NCBI GenBank assembly: GCA_027858455.1
Contig: JAQICQ010000220.1
Location: 1 to 9,188, forward strand
Direction of reading: 5' to 3'
Length of the DNA stretch: 9,188 nucleotides
Source: Elusimicrobiota bacterium
Lineage (GTDB): Bacteria; CG03; SLGR01; JAGXOG01
Numbering within the stretch: position 1 is the stretch's first letter; each line of letters starts with the position of its first letter. The notes beneath the pieces were generated by a model. The model searched no databases, was not told the origin of the DNA, and saw only the letters and a program-made list of their open reading frames with translations. Of this stretch, positions 1 through 6,032 are shown piece by piece. Both the position numbers and the translations under genes were made by a program.

Positions 1-1074
1 AAAAACATTCTTCCGGAAAAAATAAAAAAATCAGTATTTAAAAAATTCAGCAAGAAATTTCATCCGGCAAATCAGCCTGTTCCGGTTGTAGATATTGTTC
101 ATAACAGGTTAAATATTGAAATAAACAGAGGCTGCCGCAACAGATGCCGGTTCTGTCAGGCGACAAACATATATGCGCCTTACCGCCAGCGCAGCAGCAG
201 CGATATCCGGGACCTTGCCGCCGAATCGGTGGCTTCTACCGGGTTTGACGAAATATCGCTGACTTCTCTCTCCGCTTCGGGACATCCAGGGCTTTGTGAA
301 ATACTTGATGATCTGCATTTTTCTCTGAGAGACCTCGGGGTATCCGTTGTCCTCTCCAGTATGAGGCCGGAGGCATTTAGCGGGCCGGTTGCCGGCCGGC
401 TGCGGAGGCTTAAAAGCGGAGGGCTGACTTTTGCGCCCGAGACACCTTCTGCCCGGTTAAAGAAAGTAATAGGAAAGAATATCAAGAATGCTGAAATAAT
501 AAAAGTTGCTTCAATGGCAAAAGAGATGGGGTGGAAAAAAATCAAGCTATATTTTATGATAGGACTTCCCGGTGAGACAATGGAGGATATAAAAGGGATA
601 GTTGATTTTATAAAAGAGGTAAAAAGGAAAAGTGCAGTTCATATAAATGTCTCCGTAAATCCTCTTACTCCCCAGGCGCATACGCCTTTTCAGTGGTTAA
701 AATGCATAGACCCGGATGAACTTGCCGAAAAGATAGAGTATATCTCCTCTAAAGCCCCGGCCAGAGTCAGTAGTTTTTGTAAAGAAAAATATATAGTTGA
801 AAACATCTTAACCCGCGGCGGGAAAAATTGTGCTGAGATAGTTTACCGCGCAGCAAAAGAAGGGGCTCTGCTTCAGCAGAGTCAGCGTTTTTTCAGATTT
901 GAACCGTGGGAAAAAGCTTTTAAGGATACCGGCTCAAGCTGGCAAGAGTATTATTTCAGAGAGTTTGATATTAAAAGCAGGCTCCCCTGGGATTATGTAG
1001 ATACCGGTATAAAGAAAAGCTATCTAAAAAAACAATATAAATCCGCAATGGAGGCAGCCGCAGATGTTGAGTAA
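1..1074 (+). CDS. TIGR03960-type (B12-binding) radical SAM protein, 5'-truncated by window edge
   Basis: The frame is open from base 1, so only the last 357 codons are seen; an internal ATG at 229 is not the start because the radical SAM motif lies before it. The motif GCRNRCRFCQ (CX3CX2C, cysteine codons at 133, 145 and 154) would bind the 4Fe-4S cluster that cleaves S-adenosylmethionine. Further family-like stretches are GLTFAPE (visible residues 141-147), MIGLPGE (186-192), HTPFQW (227-232) and LPWDYVDTG (328-336). From family knowledge, full proteins are roughly 550-620 residues and carry a B12-binding-like region before the radical SAM barrel, which would lie left of this window. The gene overlaps the next one by 11 nt, matching the known pairing or fusion of this family with TIGR03936 proteins. 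Substrate and reaction are not established, as far as I know; a role in RNA modification is only a guess from its neighbour rng. Family call is firm, function is not. Confidence 0.9.
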   Translation, partial: KNILPEKIKKSVFKKFSKKFHPANQPVPVVDIVHNRLNIEINRGCRNRCRFCQATNIYAPYRQRSSSDIRDLAAESVASTGFDEISLTSLSASGHPGLCEILDDLHFSLRDLGVSVVLSSMRPEAFSGPVAGRLRRLKSGGLTFAPETPSARLKKVIGKNIKNAEIIKVASMAKEMGWKKIKLYFMIGLPGETMEDIKGIVDFIKEVKRKSAVHINVSVNPLTPQAHTPFQWLKCIDPDELAEKIEYISSKAPARVSSFCKEKYIVENILTRGGKNCAEIVYRAAKEGALLQQSQRFFRFEPWEKAFKDTGSSWQEYYFREFDIKSRLPWDYVDTGIKKSYLKKQYKSAMEAAADVE

Positions 1075-1600
1075 AAGAGTAAGGGTTAAATACCGCAAAA
1101 AATATCCGGCGTTTTTAATCGGTCATCTGGACACGGTCAAAGAGATACTCAGAGGAATGAGAAGAGCCGCATGGCAGTTTGAGTTTACAGCCGGGTTTAA
1201 TCCTACGATTAAGTACTCTTCGACTCCCGCTTTAAGCCTGGGATTTTTAAGCGAGGCGGAATATATAGATGTTTGCCTGACGGAAAATGTGAAGGAGTTC
1301 AAAAAGGCTGAATTTACAATATCGCTTGCCGAAGGTTTGCAGATTATTGAAATAACTGAGCTGTCGCCCGGCGAACTTCCCATAAATGACAAAGTAAAGG
1401 GGTTCCGTTATGAGATTGCAAGTAAAGACGGTCAGGAAATAAAGATGGCAGCCCCGTCAAAGTCGGTTAAATTAGTAAAAAAGGAAAAATATTATATAAT
1501 ATTGGATACATTTAAAAGGGACGGAGGAATAAAAAATCCGCGCAAAGGTATTAAGGAAGGAAAATACGCTATCAAGAAACTAAGTTGTATTTTTTCTTAA
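1064..1600 (+). CDS. TIGR03936/DUF2344 radical SAM-associated protein
   Basis: A 178-residue protein beginning LSKRVRVKYRKKYPAFLIGHLD and containing GFNPTIKYSSTPALSLGF and SEAEYIDV. This matches the family pattern of a basic RVRYxK start, a 'HLD' segment, 'GFNPxxKxSxxxxLxLG' and 'SEAEYxDI'. The family is found next to, or fused to, TIGR03960 radical SAM proteins, as here. The ATG at 1064 lies inside the upstream gene (11-nt overlap) and follows GGAGG at 1050-1054 with a 9-nt spacer, so translation is probably coupled. No cofactor-binding cysteines or membrane segments are visible. It may help bind the substrate of the radical SAM enzyme, but this is inference. The TAA stop falls inside the first unit of an AT-rich tandem repeat that fills the gap before rng. 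Confidence 0.87.
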   Translation: MLSKRVRVKYRKKYPAFLIGHLDTVKEILRGMRRAAWQFEFTAGFNPTIKYSSTPALSLGFLSEAEYIDVCLTENVKEFKKAEFTISLAEGLQIIEITELSPGELPINDKVKGFRYEIASKDGQEIKMAAPSKSVKLVKKEKYYIILDTFKRDGGIKNPRKGIKEGKYAIKKLSCIFS

Positions 1601-1635
1601 TTAACCTTTCTTAATTAACTTTGTTTAATTAAAAT
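1594..1635 (+). repeat. Three-copy 14-nt AT-rich tandem repeat upstream of rng
   Basis: Units are TTCTTAATTAACCT (1594-1607), TTCTTAATTAACTT (1608-1621) and the more diverged TGTTTAATTAAAAT (1622-1635). The first two differ at one position and the third at four. Each contains a TTAATTA core, giving AT palindromes spaced 14 bp apart. The first unit includes the stop codon of the preceding gene. It could be slippage, or a site in the rng leader; the sequence alone does not say. Confidence 0.7.
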
Positions 1636-1642
1636 TTCAAAA

Positions 1643-1671
1643 AGAAAATAAAAAAGGAGTATAAAAGAGAA
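1643..1671 (+). promoter_or_regulatory. rng leader with Shine-Dalgarno (copy A of a repeated leader)
   Basis: AAGGAG at 1654-1659 lies 11 nt before the ATG at 1671, a rather long spacer. The 29 nt here reappear at 3828-3855 with one substitution and a one-base gap. No good -35/-10 pair is visible between 1601 and 1650, so rng may be read from the upstream genes or from a weak AT-rich promoter. Confidence 0.55.
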
Positions 1672-3077
1672 TGTCAAAAAAAATATACGCAGATATAACA
1701 GAAGACGAAAATAGAATAGCCATAGTTGAAAAAGGCAGATTAATTGATCTTCATATTATGAGGTATTCAGATCAAAACAGGGTGGGGAATATCTACAGCG
1801 GAGTTGTGCAGAATGTTTTAAAAAATATAAATGCCTGTTTTGTGGATATAGGAACCGGGAAAAATGTATTTCTGCCTATATCCGATTATAAAGGGAATAT
1901 CAAAAAAGGGAAGAAGGTTTTAATACAGGTGGCCAAAGAAGAGGTTCAGGAAAAAGGCGCAAAAGTAACCGGCAAAATTTCGCTCTCCGGGCGCCATATA
2001 GTTTATATGCCTAAAGAGGGTAAAATCGGAGTTTCAAGAAACATAAAGGATAAAAAAGAGCGAAAAAGGCTGAGGAGCTTACTGGCCGCGGCCGCATCCA
2101 ATGGGGAGGGTTTTGTAGCCAGGACAAATGCAGAGAATCTTAAGAAAAGAACAATAATGAGGGAAGTAAAATATCTTAGGCAGGAATGGAAAGGTATTGA
2201 AAAAAGCAATAATAAAGCAAAAAGAAACCAAAAACCCGTTATTCTTCACAATGAAGCCAACCTGGTTATATATGCGGCAAGGGAATTTTTGGATTCAGAT
2301 ACTTTGGTATTTATAATAAACGATAAAAAGCAGTACAAAGAAGTTAAAACTTTCATAAAAAAGACAGACCCTTCTTTAAAAAACAAGATTGAGCTTTATA
2401 AATCCGATATGCCGATTTTTGAAAGGTATAAAATTGAGAGCCAGATAGATAATCTTAAAAAACGGACTATATCGCTTGACTGCGGAGGTTACATAATTAT
2501 AGAACAGACCGAAGCGCTGACCGCCATTGATGTAAATACAGGGAGTTACACTAAAGGTTCTAACAGGGAAAAAACAGCCATGAAAGTTAATTCGGAAGCG
2601 GCTCGCCTGGCGACCTCTCAAATAATTTTAAGGGATCTTGGAGGGATAATAATTATTGATTTTATAGATTTAAAGACAAAGAAAAACCGGAATAAGCTTT
2701 TAAGTATTATGCATCAGGAGATGAAAATTGACAAGGCCAGCCTTAAGATATTTCCCATGTCGCGTCTAGGGTTAATTGAAATGACCCGCCAGAGGCGGAA
2801 GGAATCAATTATTAAGATTCTGGGCCAGGACTGTCCTTACTGTTCGGGTAGCGGGATCATTTTCTCCGAAACTACTATGTATATTAAGATTAAAAGAGAG
2901 CTTATAAGAAAAGGGCCGAAGATAAGATCAAAGTATATTAATCTTTTTCTTCACCCCCGGGTAGCGGAGGAATTTGACAGTAAGGGATTGCAAAATATAG
3001 AAAAACAGATAAAGAAAAAAATAAAATTAAGGCGCGACTATAAGCTGCATCACGAAGATTTTAAAATCACGGCTTAA
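1671..3077 (+). CDS. rng: Ribonuclease E/G family endoribonuclease
   Basis: Single-strand-specific endoribonuclease for mRNA decay and rRNA 5' maturation, acting in the cytoplasm. The 468 residues match the RNase G or catalytic-core length, without the long C-terminal scaffold of E. coli RNase E. Domains in order: an S1 RNA-binding domain at about 37-110 (GNIYSGVVQNVL, ACFVDIG); the SLSGRHIVYMP and IGVSRNI segments; R151-T152 in GFVARTNAE, matching the 5'-monophosphate sensor; the DNase I-like catalytic domain with D287 (AIDVNTG) and D330 (IIIDFIDL), spaced 43 residues as in E. coli D303/D346; and the zinc-link CPYCSGSG (C388, C391) that joins subunits. The start fits the AAGGAG at 1654-1659 and an N-terminus typical of the family. 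All key residues are present, so the enzyme should be active. It follows the TIGR03960/TIGR03936 pair, a neighbourhood known from many bacteria. Confidence 0.95.
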   Translation: MSKKIYADITEDENRIAIVEKGRLIDLHIMRYSDQNRVGNIYSGVVQNVLKNINACFVDIGTGKNVFLPISDYKGNIKKGKKVLIQVAKEEVQEKGAKVTGKISLSGRHIVYMPKEGKIGVSRNIKDKKERKRLRSLLAAAASNGEGFVARTNAENLKKRTIMREVKYLRQEWKGIEKSNNKAKRNQKPVILHNEANLVIYAAREFLDSDTLVFIINDKKQYKEVKTFIKKTDPSLKNKIELYKSDMPIFERYKIESQIDNLKKRTISLDCGGYIIIEQTEALTAIDVNTGSYTKGSNREKTAMKVNSEAARLATSQIILRDLGGIIIIDFIDLKTKKNRNKLLSIMHQEMKIDKASLKIFPMSRLGLIEMTRQRRKESIIKILGQDCPYCSGSGIIFSETTMYIKIKRELIRKGPKIRSKYINLFLHPRVAEEFDSKGLQNIEKQIKKKIKLRRDYKLHHEDFKITA

Positions 3078-3166
3078 GAAATGGTGACATTTATTGGTTT
3101 ATCGAAGGAATCTTCTGTTAATTTAAAGCGACGGCAACTATAAAACACGGTCTATAAGGAGAAACT

Positions 3167-3691
3167 ATGAAAGATATATTCAAAATTATTTTAAAGATAT
3201 TAAAACTTGACAATGATTTTTATAATAATGTCAGTGATGAGGCCGAGGACCTTACTCTTGCTGCACTTGTTGTCATTATATCGTCTCTTGCTGCCGGAAT
3301 AGGCAGTATATCCCAGGTGGGAATTGCCGGAATCATAGTTGGTACGATAGGGTCACTAATAAATTGGGGGTTATGGGCGGGTATAATATATATTGTCCTG
3401 ATTCGGTTTTTCCCAGAAAATACAGTTGATGCCTCCCCCCGGGAGATATTTATAGTTTTAGGTTTTGCGTCGGCGCCCGGTGTCATAAAGGCAGGAGGAA
3501 TAATTCCTCCTTTTCATTCTTTTTTATTTATACTTTCCAATCTTTGGATGGGGGTTTCTATGGTAAAGGCCCTGGAAGTTAAAACTGAATTTAAAAACCG
3601 GTGGATTGTTCCGGCTCTGGTTGTCGGCGGCTGGCTGGCGATGGCGGTAATTATAGTATTGGCCGGACTTTCAATGAAAAGGCTATATTAG
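3167..3691 (+). CDS. Yip1-like multi-spanning membrane protein
   Basis: A 174-residue hydrophobic protein with about five predicted membrane segments by eye: 30-47, 52-64 together with 66-80, 94-111, 115-134 and 146-168. A short amphipathic N-terminus (MKDIFKIILKILKLDNDFYNN) precedes them. The pattern, with the central 'VLGFASAPGVIKAGGIIPP' and 'LSNLWMGVSMVKALEVK' parts, resembles bacterial Yip1/YIPF-type proteins, whose function is poorly known. The start is set by AAGGAG at 3156-3161, 5 nt before the ATG. It lies 89 nt after rng, so it could be cotranscribed, but a weak TATAAA at 3139-3144 could also start a transcript. No catalytic motif is seen. Membrane location is firm by inspection; the family assignment is moderate. 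Confidence 0.7.
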   Translation: MKDIFKIILKILKLDNDFYNNVSDEAEDLTLAALVVIISSLAAGIGSISQVGIAGIIVGTIGSLINWGLWAGIIYIVLIRFFPENTVDASPREIFIVLGFASAPGVIKAGGIIPPFHSFLFILSNLWMGVSMVKALEVKTEFKNRWIVPALVVGGWLAMAVIIVLAGLSMKRLY

Positions 3692-3827
3692 AAAGGTTTT
3701 ATAGGCACTTTGTCGGCACTTTAAAGGAAAAATGCACTTGATTAAATATACGGAAAACCTTTTGGTGGCCATTAATTAAATTCTGATTCATTGACTTTGG
3801 ATTATTTAAGTTTAGATGAATTTTAAT

Positions 3828-3855
3828 AGAAATTAAAAAAGGAGTTAAAAGAGAA
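3828..3855 (+). repeat. Copy B of the rng leader, with Shine-Dalgarno but no gene
   Basis: These 28 nt match 1643-1671 except for one substitution and one missing base, including AAAAAAGGAGT followed by TAAAAGAGAA. No start codon lies at a usable distance after AAGGAG (3839-3844); the first ATG, at 3870, is 25 nt away. Either a decayed gene start, a duplicated regulatory leader, or chance similarity in purine-rich DNA. Confidence 0.5.
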
Positions 3856-3911
3856 AAATACTCTCAAGAATGCGGATTAAAAGTGTTTTGATTTTTTGGG
3901 AGCTCTACACA

Positions 3912-3916
3912 CTAAA
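3912..3916. repeat. Left copy of IS target-site duplication (CTAAA)
   Basis: CTAAA directly precedes the left terminal inverted repeat and recurs directly after the right one. The identity extends to 10 bp (CACACTAAAT at 3908-3917 and 5017-5026), so the exact duplication length, 5 to 10 bp, is ambiguous. Confidence 0.65.
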
Positions 3917-3947
3917 TGCGGAGGCTGAGACACATAGGTAACACTTT
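3917..3947 (+). repeat. Left terminal inverted repeat of the IS
   Basis: It pairs with the reverse complement of 4991-5020. The inner 16 bp, ACATAGGTAACACTTT (3932-3947), are perfect; the outer part shares TG, GGCTG and G with a few mismatches and one gap. The outer end is TGCGGAGGCTG here against TGTGCTGGCTG on the right. Confidence 0.8.
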
Positions 3948-3956
3948 TGGTATAAT
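3927..3956 (+). promoter_or_regulatory. Transposase promoter with extended -10
   Basis: A perfect TATAAT at 3951-3956 is preceded by TG one base upstream (TGGTATAAT, an extended -10). A 4/6 match to the -35 box, GAGACA, lies at 3927-3932 with an 18-nt spacer. The -35 sits inside the left inverted repeat, so transposase binding there could repress transcription; that is inference. Confidence 0.6.
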
Positions 3957-3978
3957 AACAAAACCGATAAAAGATACC

Positions 3979-3985
3979 AAAGGAG
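3979..3985 (+). promoter_or_regulatory. Ribosome binding site deciding the transposase start
   Basis: AAAGGAG ends 6 nt before the ATG at 3992. A TTG at 3986, directly abutting this site, is in the same frame but too close to be used, so the ATG is the start. Confidence 0.7.
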
Positions 3986-3991
3986 TTGCCA

Positions 3992-5029
3992 ATGAACAGG
4001 AAGAATGTAAAGTCAAAATATGATAAATGGCGCGAAAAAGCACAAAAATGGAAACTCTCAGCAAATGCTCGGTTAAGATTGGAATGGATAATATTTTACC
4101 ATACACAGGGAAATAAAAATGCGGCAGGAACATGCAGGCATTTTGGGATGTCACGAAAAACATTTTACAAATGGTATAATCGATTCAATGAGGCAAACGA
4201 GCATCTAGAAGAGTTGGAAGATCAGTCGAGAGAACCCTATAATAAAAGAAAATGGGAAGTAAGTCTCAAACAGGAGATAAGGATAAAAGAGCTCAGAAGA
4301 GAGCATATGCACTACGGCAAGAAAAAGTTAAAAGTGCTCTATGAAAAGAAATACTCCGAAGAGATATCGACATGGAAGATAGAACGGGTAGTAAGAAAAC
4401 ATAAACTTTATCCTGATCAGATAAAAGCAGAAAAAATTGCCCGGAAGCGAGCCCGAGGAAGAAAAAGTCAAAAAAAGAGAATAACGCAGCTTAAAAAAGA
4501 AGAACAGTTATGGTTTTTATTGCAGCTGGATACGATAGTAATATACTGGGATAAATTTAAGAGATATATAATAACAGCGGTAGACCATGCAAGTAAGTTG
4601 GGCTATGCGCGTATGTATAAAAGAAAAAGTTCACGGGCAGCAAAAGATTTTCTACACAGGCTGCAATATCTGATAGGGGTATCTATACAGAACTTGCAGA
4701 CGGACAACGGTTCTGAATTCACATATTATTTTGATAAAACTTCAAAGGAATTTGGAATAAATAGATATTTCTCGAGAGTAAAAACACCGAAGGATAACCC
4801 GGAGATAGAAAGATTTAACCAGACTTTGGAATATGAGTGGTTAAATGACGGTAATTTTGAATTGAATTGTAATAATTTTAACAAGAGATTAACAAAATGG
4901 CTGGTGGAGTACAATTTTAACAGGCCGCATCAGACACTTGATTATTTAACGCCTATGGAGTATATTGAAAAAGAGCATAATGAAAAAAGCAAAGTGTTAC
5001 CTATGTACCCAGCCAGCACACTAAATTGA
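3992..5029 (+). CDS. IS481-like DDE transposase
   Basis: A 345-residue transposase. The N-terminal part (about 20-140) has helix-turn-helix character, with GTCRHFGMSRKTFYKWYNRF typical of these elements, then a basic linker (about 143-165). The integrase core (about 175-325) has the catalytic residues D180 (LQLDT), D238 (QTDNG) and E273 (NPEIERFNQT), with 34 residues between the last two, and ends with the RPHQTLDYLTPMEYI signature. The ATG start is set by AAAGGAG at 3979-3985. The last codons lie in the right inverted repeat, and the frame leaves the element: the final Leu-Asn and the TGA (5027-5029) come from the target duplication and flanking DNA. There is no frameshift or internal stop, so it is probably functional. 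The IS family is less certain than the transposase identity. Confidence 0.9.
   Translation: MNRKNVKSKYDKWREKAQKWKLSANARLRLEWIIFYHTQGNKNAAGTCRHFGMSRKTFYKWYNRFNEANEHLEELEDQSREPYNKRKWEVSLKQEIRIKELRREHMHYGKKKLKVLYEKKYSEEISTWKIERVVRKHKLYPDQIKAEKIARKRARGRKSQKKRITQLKKEEQLWFLLQLDTIVIYWDKFKRYIITAVDHASKLGYARMYKRKSSRAAKDFLHRLQYLIGVSIQNLQTDNGSEFTYYFDKTSKEFGINRYFSRVKTPKDNPEIERFNQTLEYEWLNDGNFELNCNNFNKRLTKWLVEYNFNRPHQTLDYLTPMEYIEKEHNEKSKVLPMYPASTLN
4991..5020 (-). repeat. Right terminal inverted repeat of the IS
   Basis: Its inner AAAGTGTTACCTATGT (4991-5006) is the exact complement of 3932-3947; the outer end reads CAGCCAGCACA. It overlaps the 3' end of the transposase coding sequence. Confidence 0.8.
5021..5025. 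repeat. Right copy of IS target-site duplication (CTAAA)
   Basis: Second copy of the CTAAA found at 3912-3916, directly after the CACA end of the element and directly before the -35 box of the downstream promoter. Confidence 0.65.
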
Positions 5030-5054
5030 GTTTTAATATAATAATTGTTATAAT
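5026..5054 (+). promoter_or_regulatory. Promoter for the nuclease-PhoH-ligase operon
   Basis: TTGAGT (5026-5031, four of six matches to TTGACA), a 17-nt spacer and a perfect TATAAT (5049-5054) with an upstream TG (TGTTATAAT, extended -10). It lies about 40 nt before the nuclease GTG, leaving a short AT-rich leader with AAGGAG. It starts right after the IS target duplication, so all of it belongs to the original host sequence and was present before the insertion. Confidence 0.6.
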
Positions 5055-5093
5055 CTTATAGTTTAAAGTTTAATAAAAACAAGGAGTATTATT

Positions 5094-6032
5094 GTGGCAT
5101 ATCAAAGAACGAAGTATCCGCCTTGGAGCTGGTCTTCATCGAGAAAGAGCACTTTCAGAGAGTGTAAAAGAAAATATTATTATAATTATTACGGAGCGCA
5201 TAACGGGTGGGAGTCGTCCGCGCCCGAAGAAGCTAAACAGGCCTACAGACTTAAAAATTTAGACGGCATATATCTGATACTCGGAAGCGCGGTCCATGAG
5301 ATTGCTGAATTCACATGTAAGATAATTGACAGCACTTCTAAACTTCCCGAAGAGGCAAAACTTATTGATAAAATAAGAGACAACCTTAACCGGGCCTATG
5401 CTGAATCAAAAAACCCGGAAACCTGGTACAGTTCCCCCAAACAGAATTTTATGCTCCAGGAATTTTATTACGGCGACGGCCTATCCGGGCGGATGATAAA
5501 ATTAATAAAAGAGCGGATGAGAAAAGCTGTCCCTAATCTTTTAACTTCAAAAAGCATTTCGGAAATAATTAAGGATAAATGCGAAATAAAAATAGCTGAG
5601 AGTATGGATACATTTATGATGGGCAATACTGCGGTTTACGCTATCCCTGACCTTGTATATAAGGACAAAGAAGGAAACTGGATAGTTGTTGACTGGAAGA
5701 CGGGGAAAGAATACGACAGCCACCCGGCTCAGATAACGGTCTATGCCATATATATTATGGAAAAATTTAATATTAAAGCAGAGGATATCAAGGGAAGAGT
5801 GGAGTATCTTTTGACCGGGCACAACAGGGATGTTGAAATAACTCCGGACACGGTAAAAAAAGTAAGAGATGAAATTACAGAAAGTATAAAAAACATGAGA
5901 AAATATCTTGAGGATGTAGAAGAAAATATTCCCGGGAGCAAAGAAAAATTTCCCATTACCGGGCATACAAGATTTTGTAAATGGTGTAATTTCTATGAGA
6001 TGTGCAAAGAAGAGCTGGAGAGCAAAAAATGA
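5094..6032 (+). CDS. PD-(D/E)XK nuclease, RecB/Cas4-like with Fe-S cysteines
   Basis: A 312-residue nuclease of the PD-(D/E)XK superfamily, most like the PF12705 RecB/Cas4-type domain. Seen: the N-terminal SWSSSRKSTFRECKRKYYY with C24; GSAVHEIAE with H68; AIPDLVY with D186; IVVDWKTG with D200 and K202; the QITVY motif (Q213, Y217) that follows the catalytic lysine in Cas4 and AddB; and C295, C298 and C304 in FCKWCNFYEMC. C24 plus these three would bind a 4Fe-4S cluster as in Cas4 and AddB, and all active-site residues are present. The GTG start at 5094 follows AAGGAG (5081-5086) by 7 nt. It is longer than typical Cas4 (about 200 residues) and there is no cas1, cas2 or array nearby, so a DNA repair or end-processing exonuclease is likelier. 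Its stop overlaps the PhoH start. The partner and true substrate are unknown. Confidence 0.85.
   Translation: MAYQRTKYPPWSWSSSRKSTFRECKRKYYYNYYGAHNGWESSAPEEAKQAYRLKNLDGIYLILGSAVHEIAEFTCKIIDSTSKLPEEAKLIDKIRDNLNRAYAESKNPETWYSSPKQNFMLQEFYYGDGLSGRMIKLIKERMRKAVPNLLTSKSISEIIKDKCEIKIAESMDTFMMGNTAVYAIPDLVYKDKEGNWIVVDWKTGKEYDSHPAQITVYAIYIMEKFNIKAEDIKGRVEYLLTGHNRDVEITPDTVKKVRDEITESIKNMRKYLEDVEENIPGSKEKFPITGHTRFCKWCNFYEMCKEELESKK

Larger units (their letters stand above)
3692..3916. other. Non-coding region left of the IS
   Basis: No credible gene is seen in these 225 nt. They hold an inverted repeat (AAAGGTTTT at 3692-3700 and AAAACCTTT at 3754-3762), a close direct repeat GGCACTTT (3704-3711 and 3715-3722), a TTAATTAA palindrome at 3772-3779, a possible weak promoter (TTGACT 3791-3796, TAGATG 3813-3818, 16-nt spacer) and an orphan Shine-Dalgarno at 3838-3844. 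Before the insertion this region was continuous with 5026-5093, giving about 293 bp between the Yip1-like gene and the nuclease gene. Confidence 0.6.
3917..5020 (+). mobile_element. Complete insertion sequence, IS481-like
   Basis: About 1104 bp, bounded by imperfect terminal inverted repeats and flanked by CTAAA direct repeats. It carries an extended -10 promoter just inside the left end and one transposase gene filling nearly the whole element. The single ORF without a frameshift, the DDE integrase-type protein, the length and the TG...CA ends fit IS481-type elements; an IS3-related element is the main alternative. If the target duplication is the full 10 bp, the borders become 3918 and 5016. 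All parts look intact, suggesting a recent and possibly active copy. Confidence 0.8.

Noticed and set aside
2085..2096. GC-rich patch with a NotI-like GCGGCCGC site inside rng
   Set aside because: It encodes an ordinary alanine stretch (LLAAAAS) in a normal gene; no sign of inserted or engineered DNA.
3101..3115. Terminator hairpin between rng and the Yip1-like gene
   Set aside because: GAAG-GAAT-CTTC is only a 4-bp AT-rich stem and no T-run follows.
3116..3144. Promoter for the Yip1-like gene (TGTTAA and TATAAA, 17-nt spacer)
   Set aside because: The -35 matches poorly and the -10 lacks an extended element; in AT-rich DNA such pairs are frequent by chance.
3870..3941. Small frame of 23 codons (16 codons in the reconstructed empty site) after the orphan Shine-Dalgarno
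   Set aside because: The ATG is 25 nt from AAGGAG, too far for initiation; the frame is short and its end is created by the IS. No leader-peptide features such as a run of one regulatory codon.
5094..6032. Cas4 of a CRISPR-Cas system
   Set aside because: The Cas4-like cysteines and motifs are real, but the protein is too long for typical Cas4 and there is no cas1, cas2, effector or repeat-spacer array in the window.
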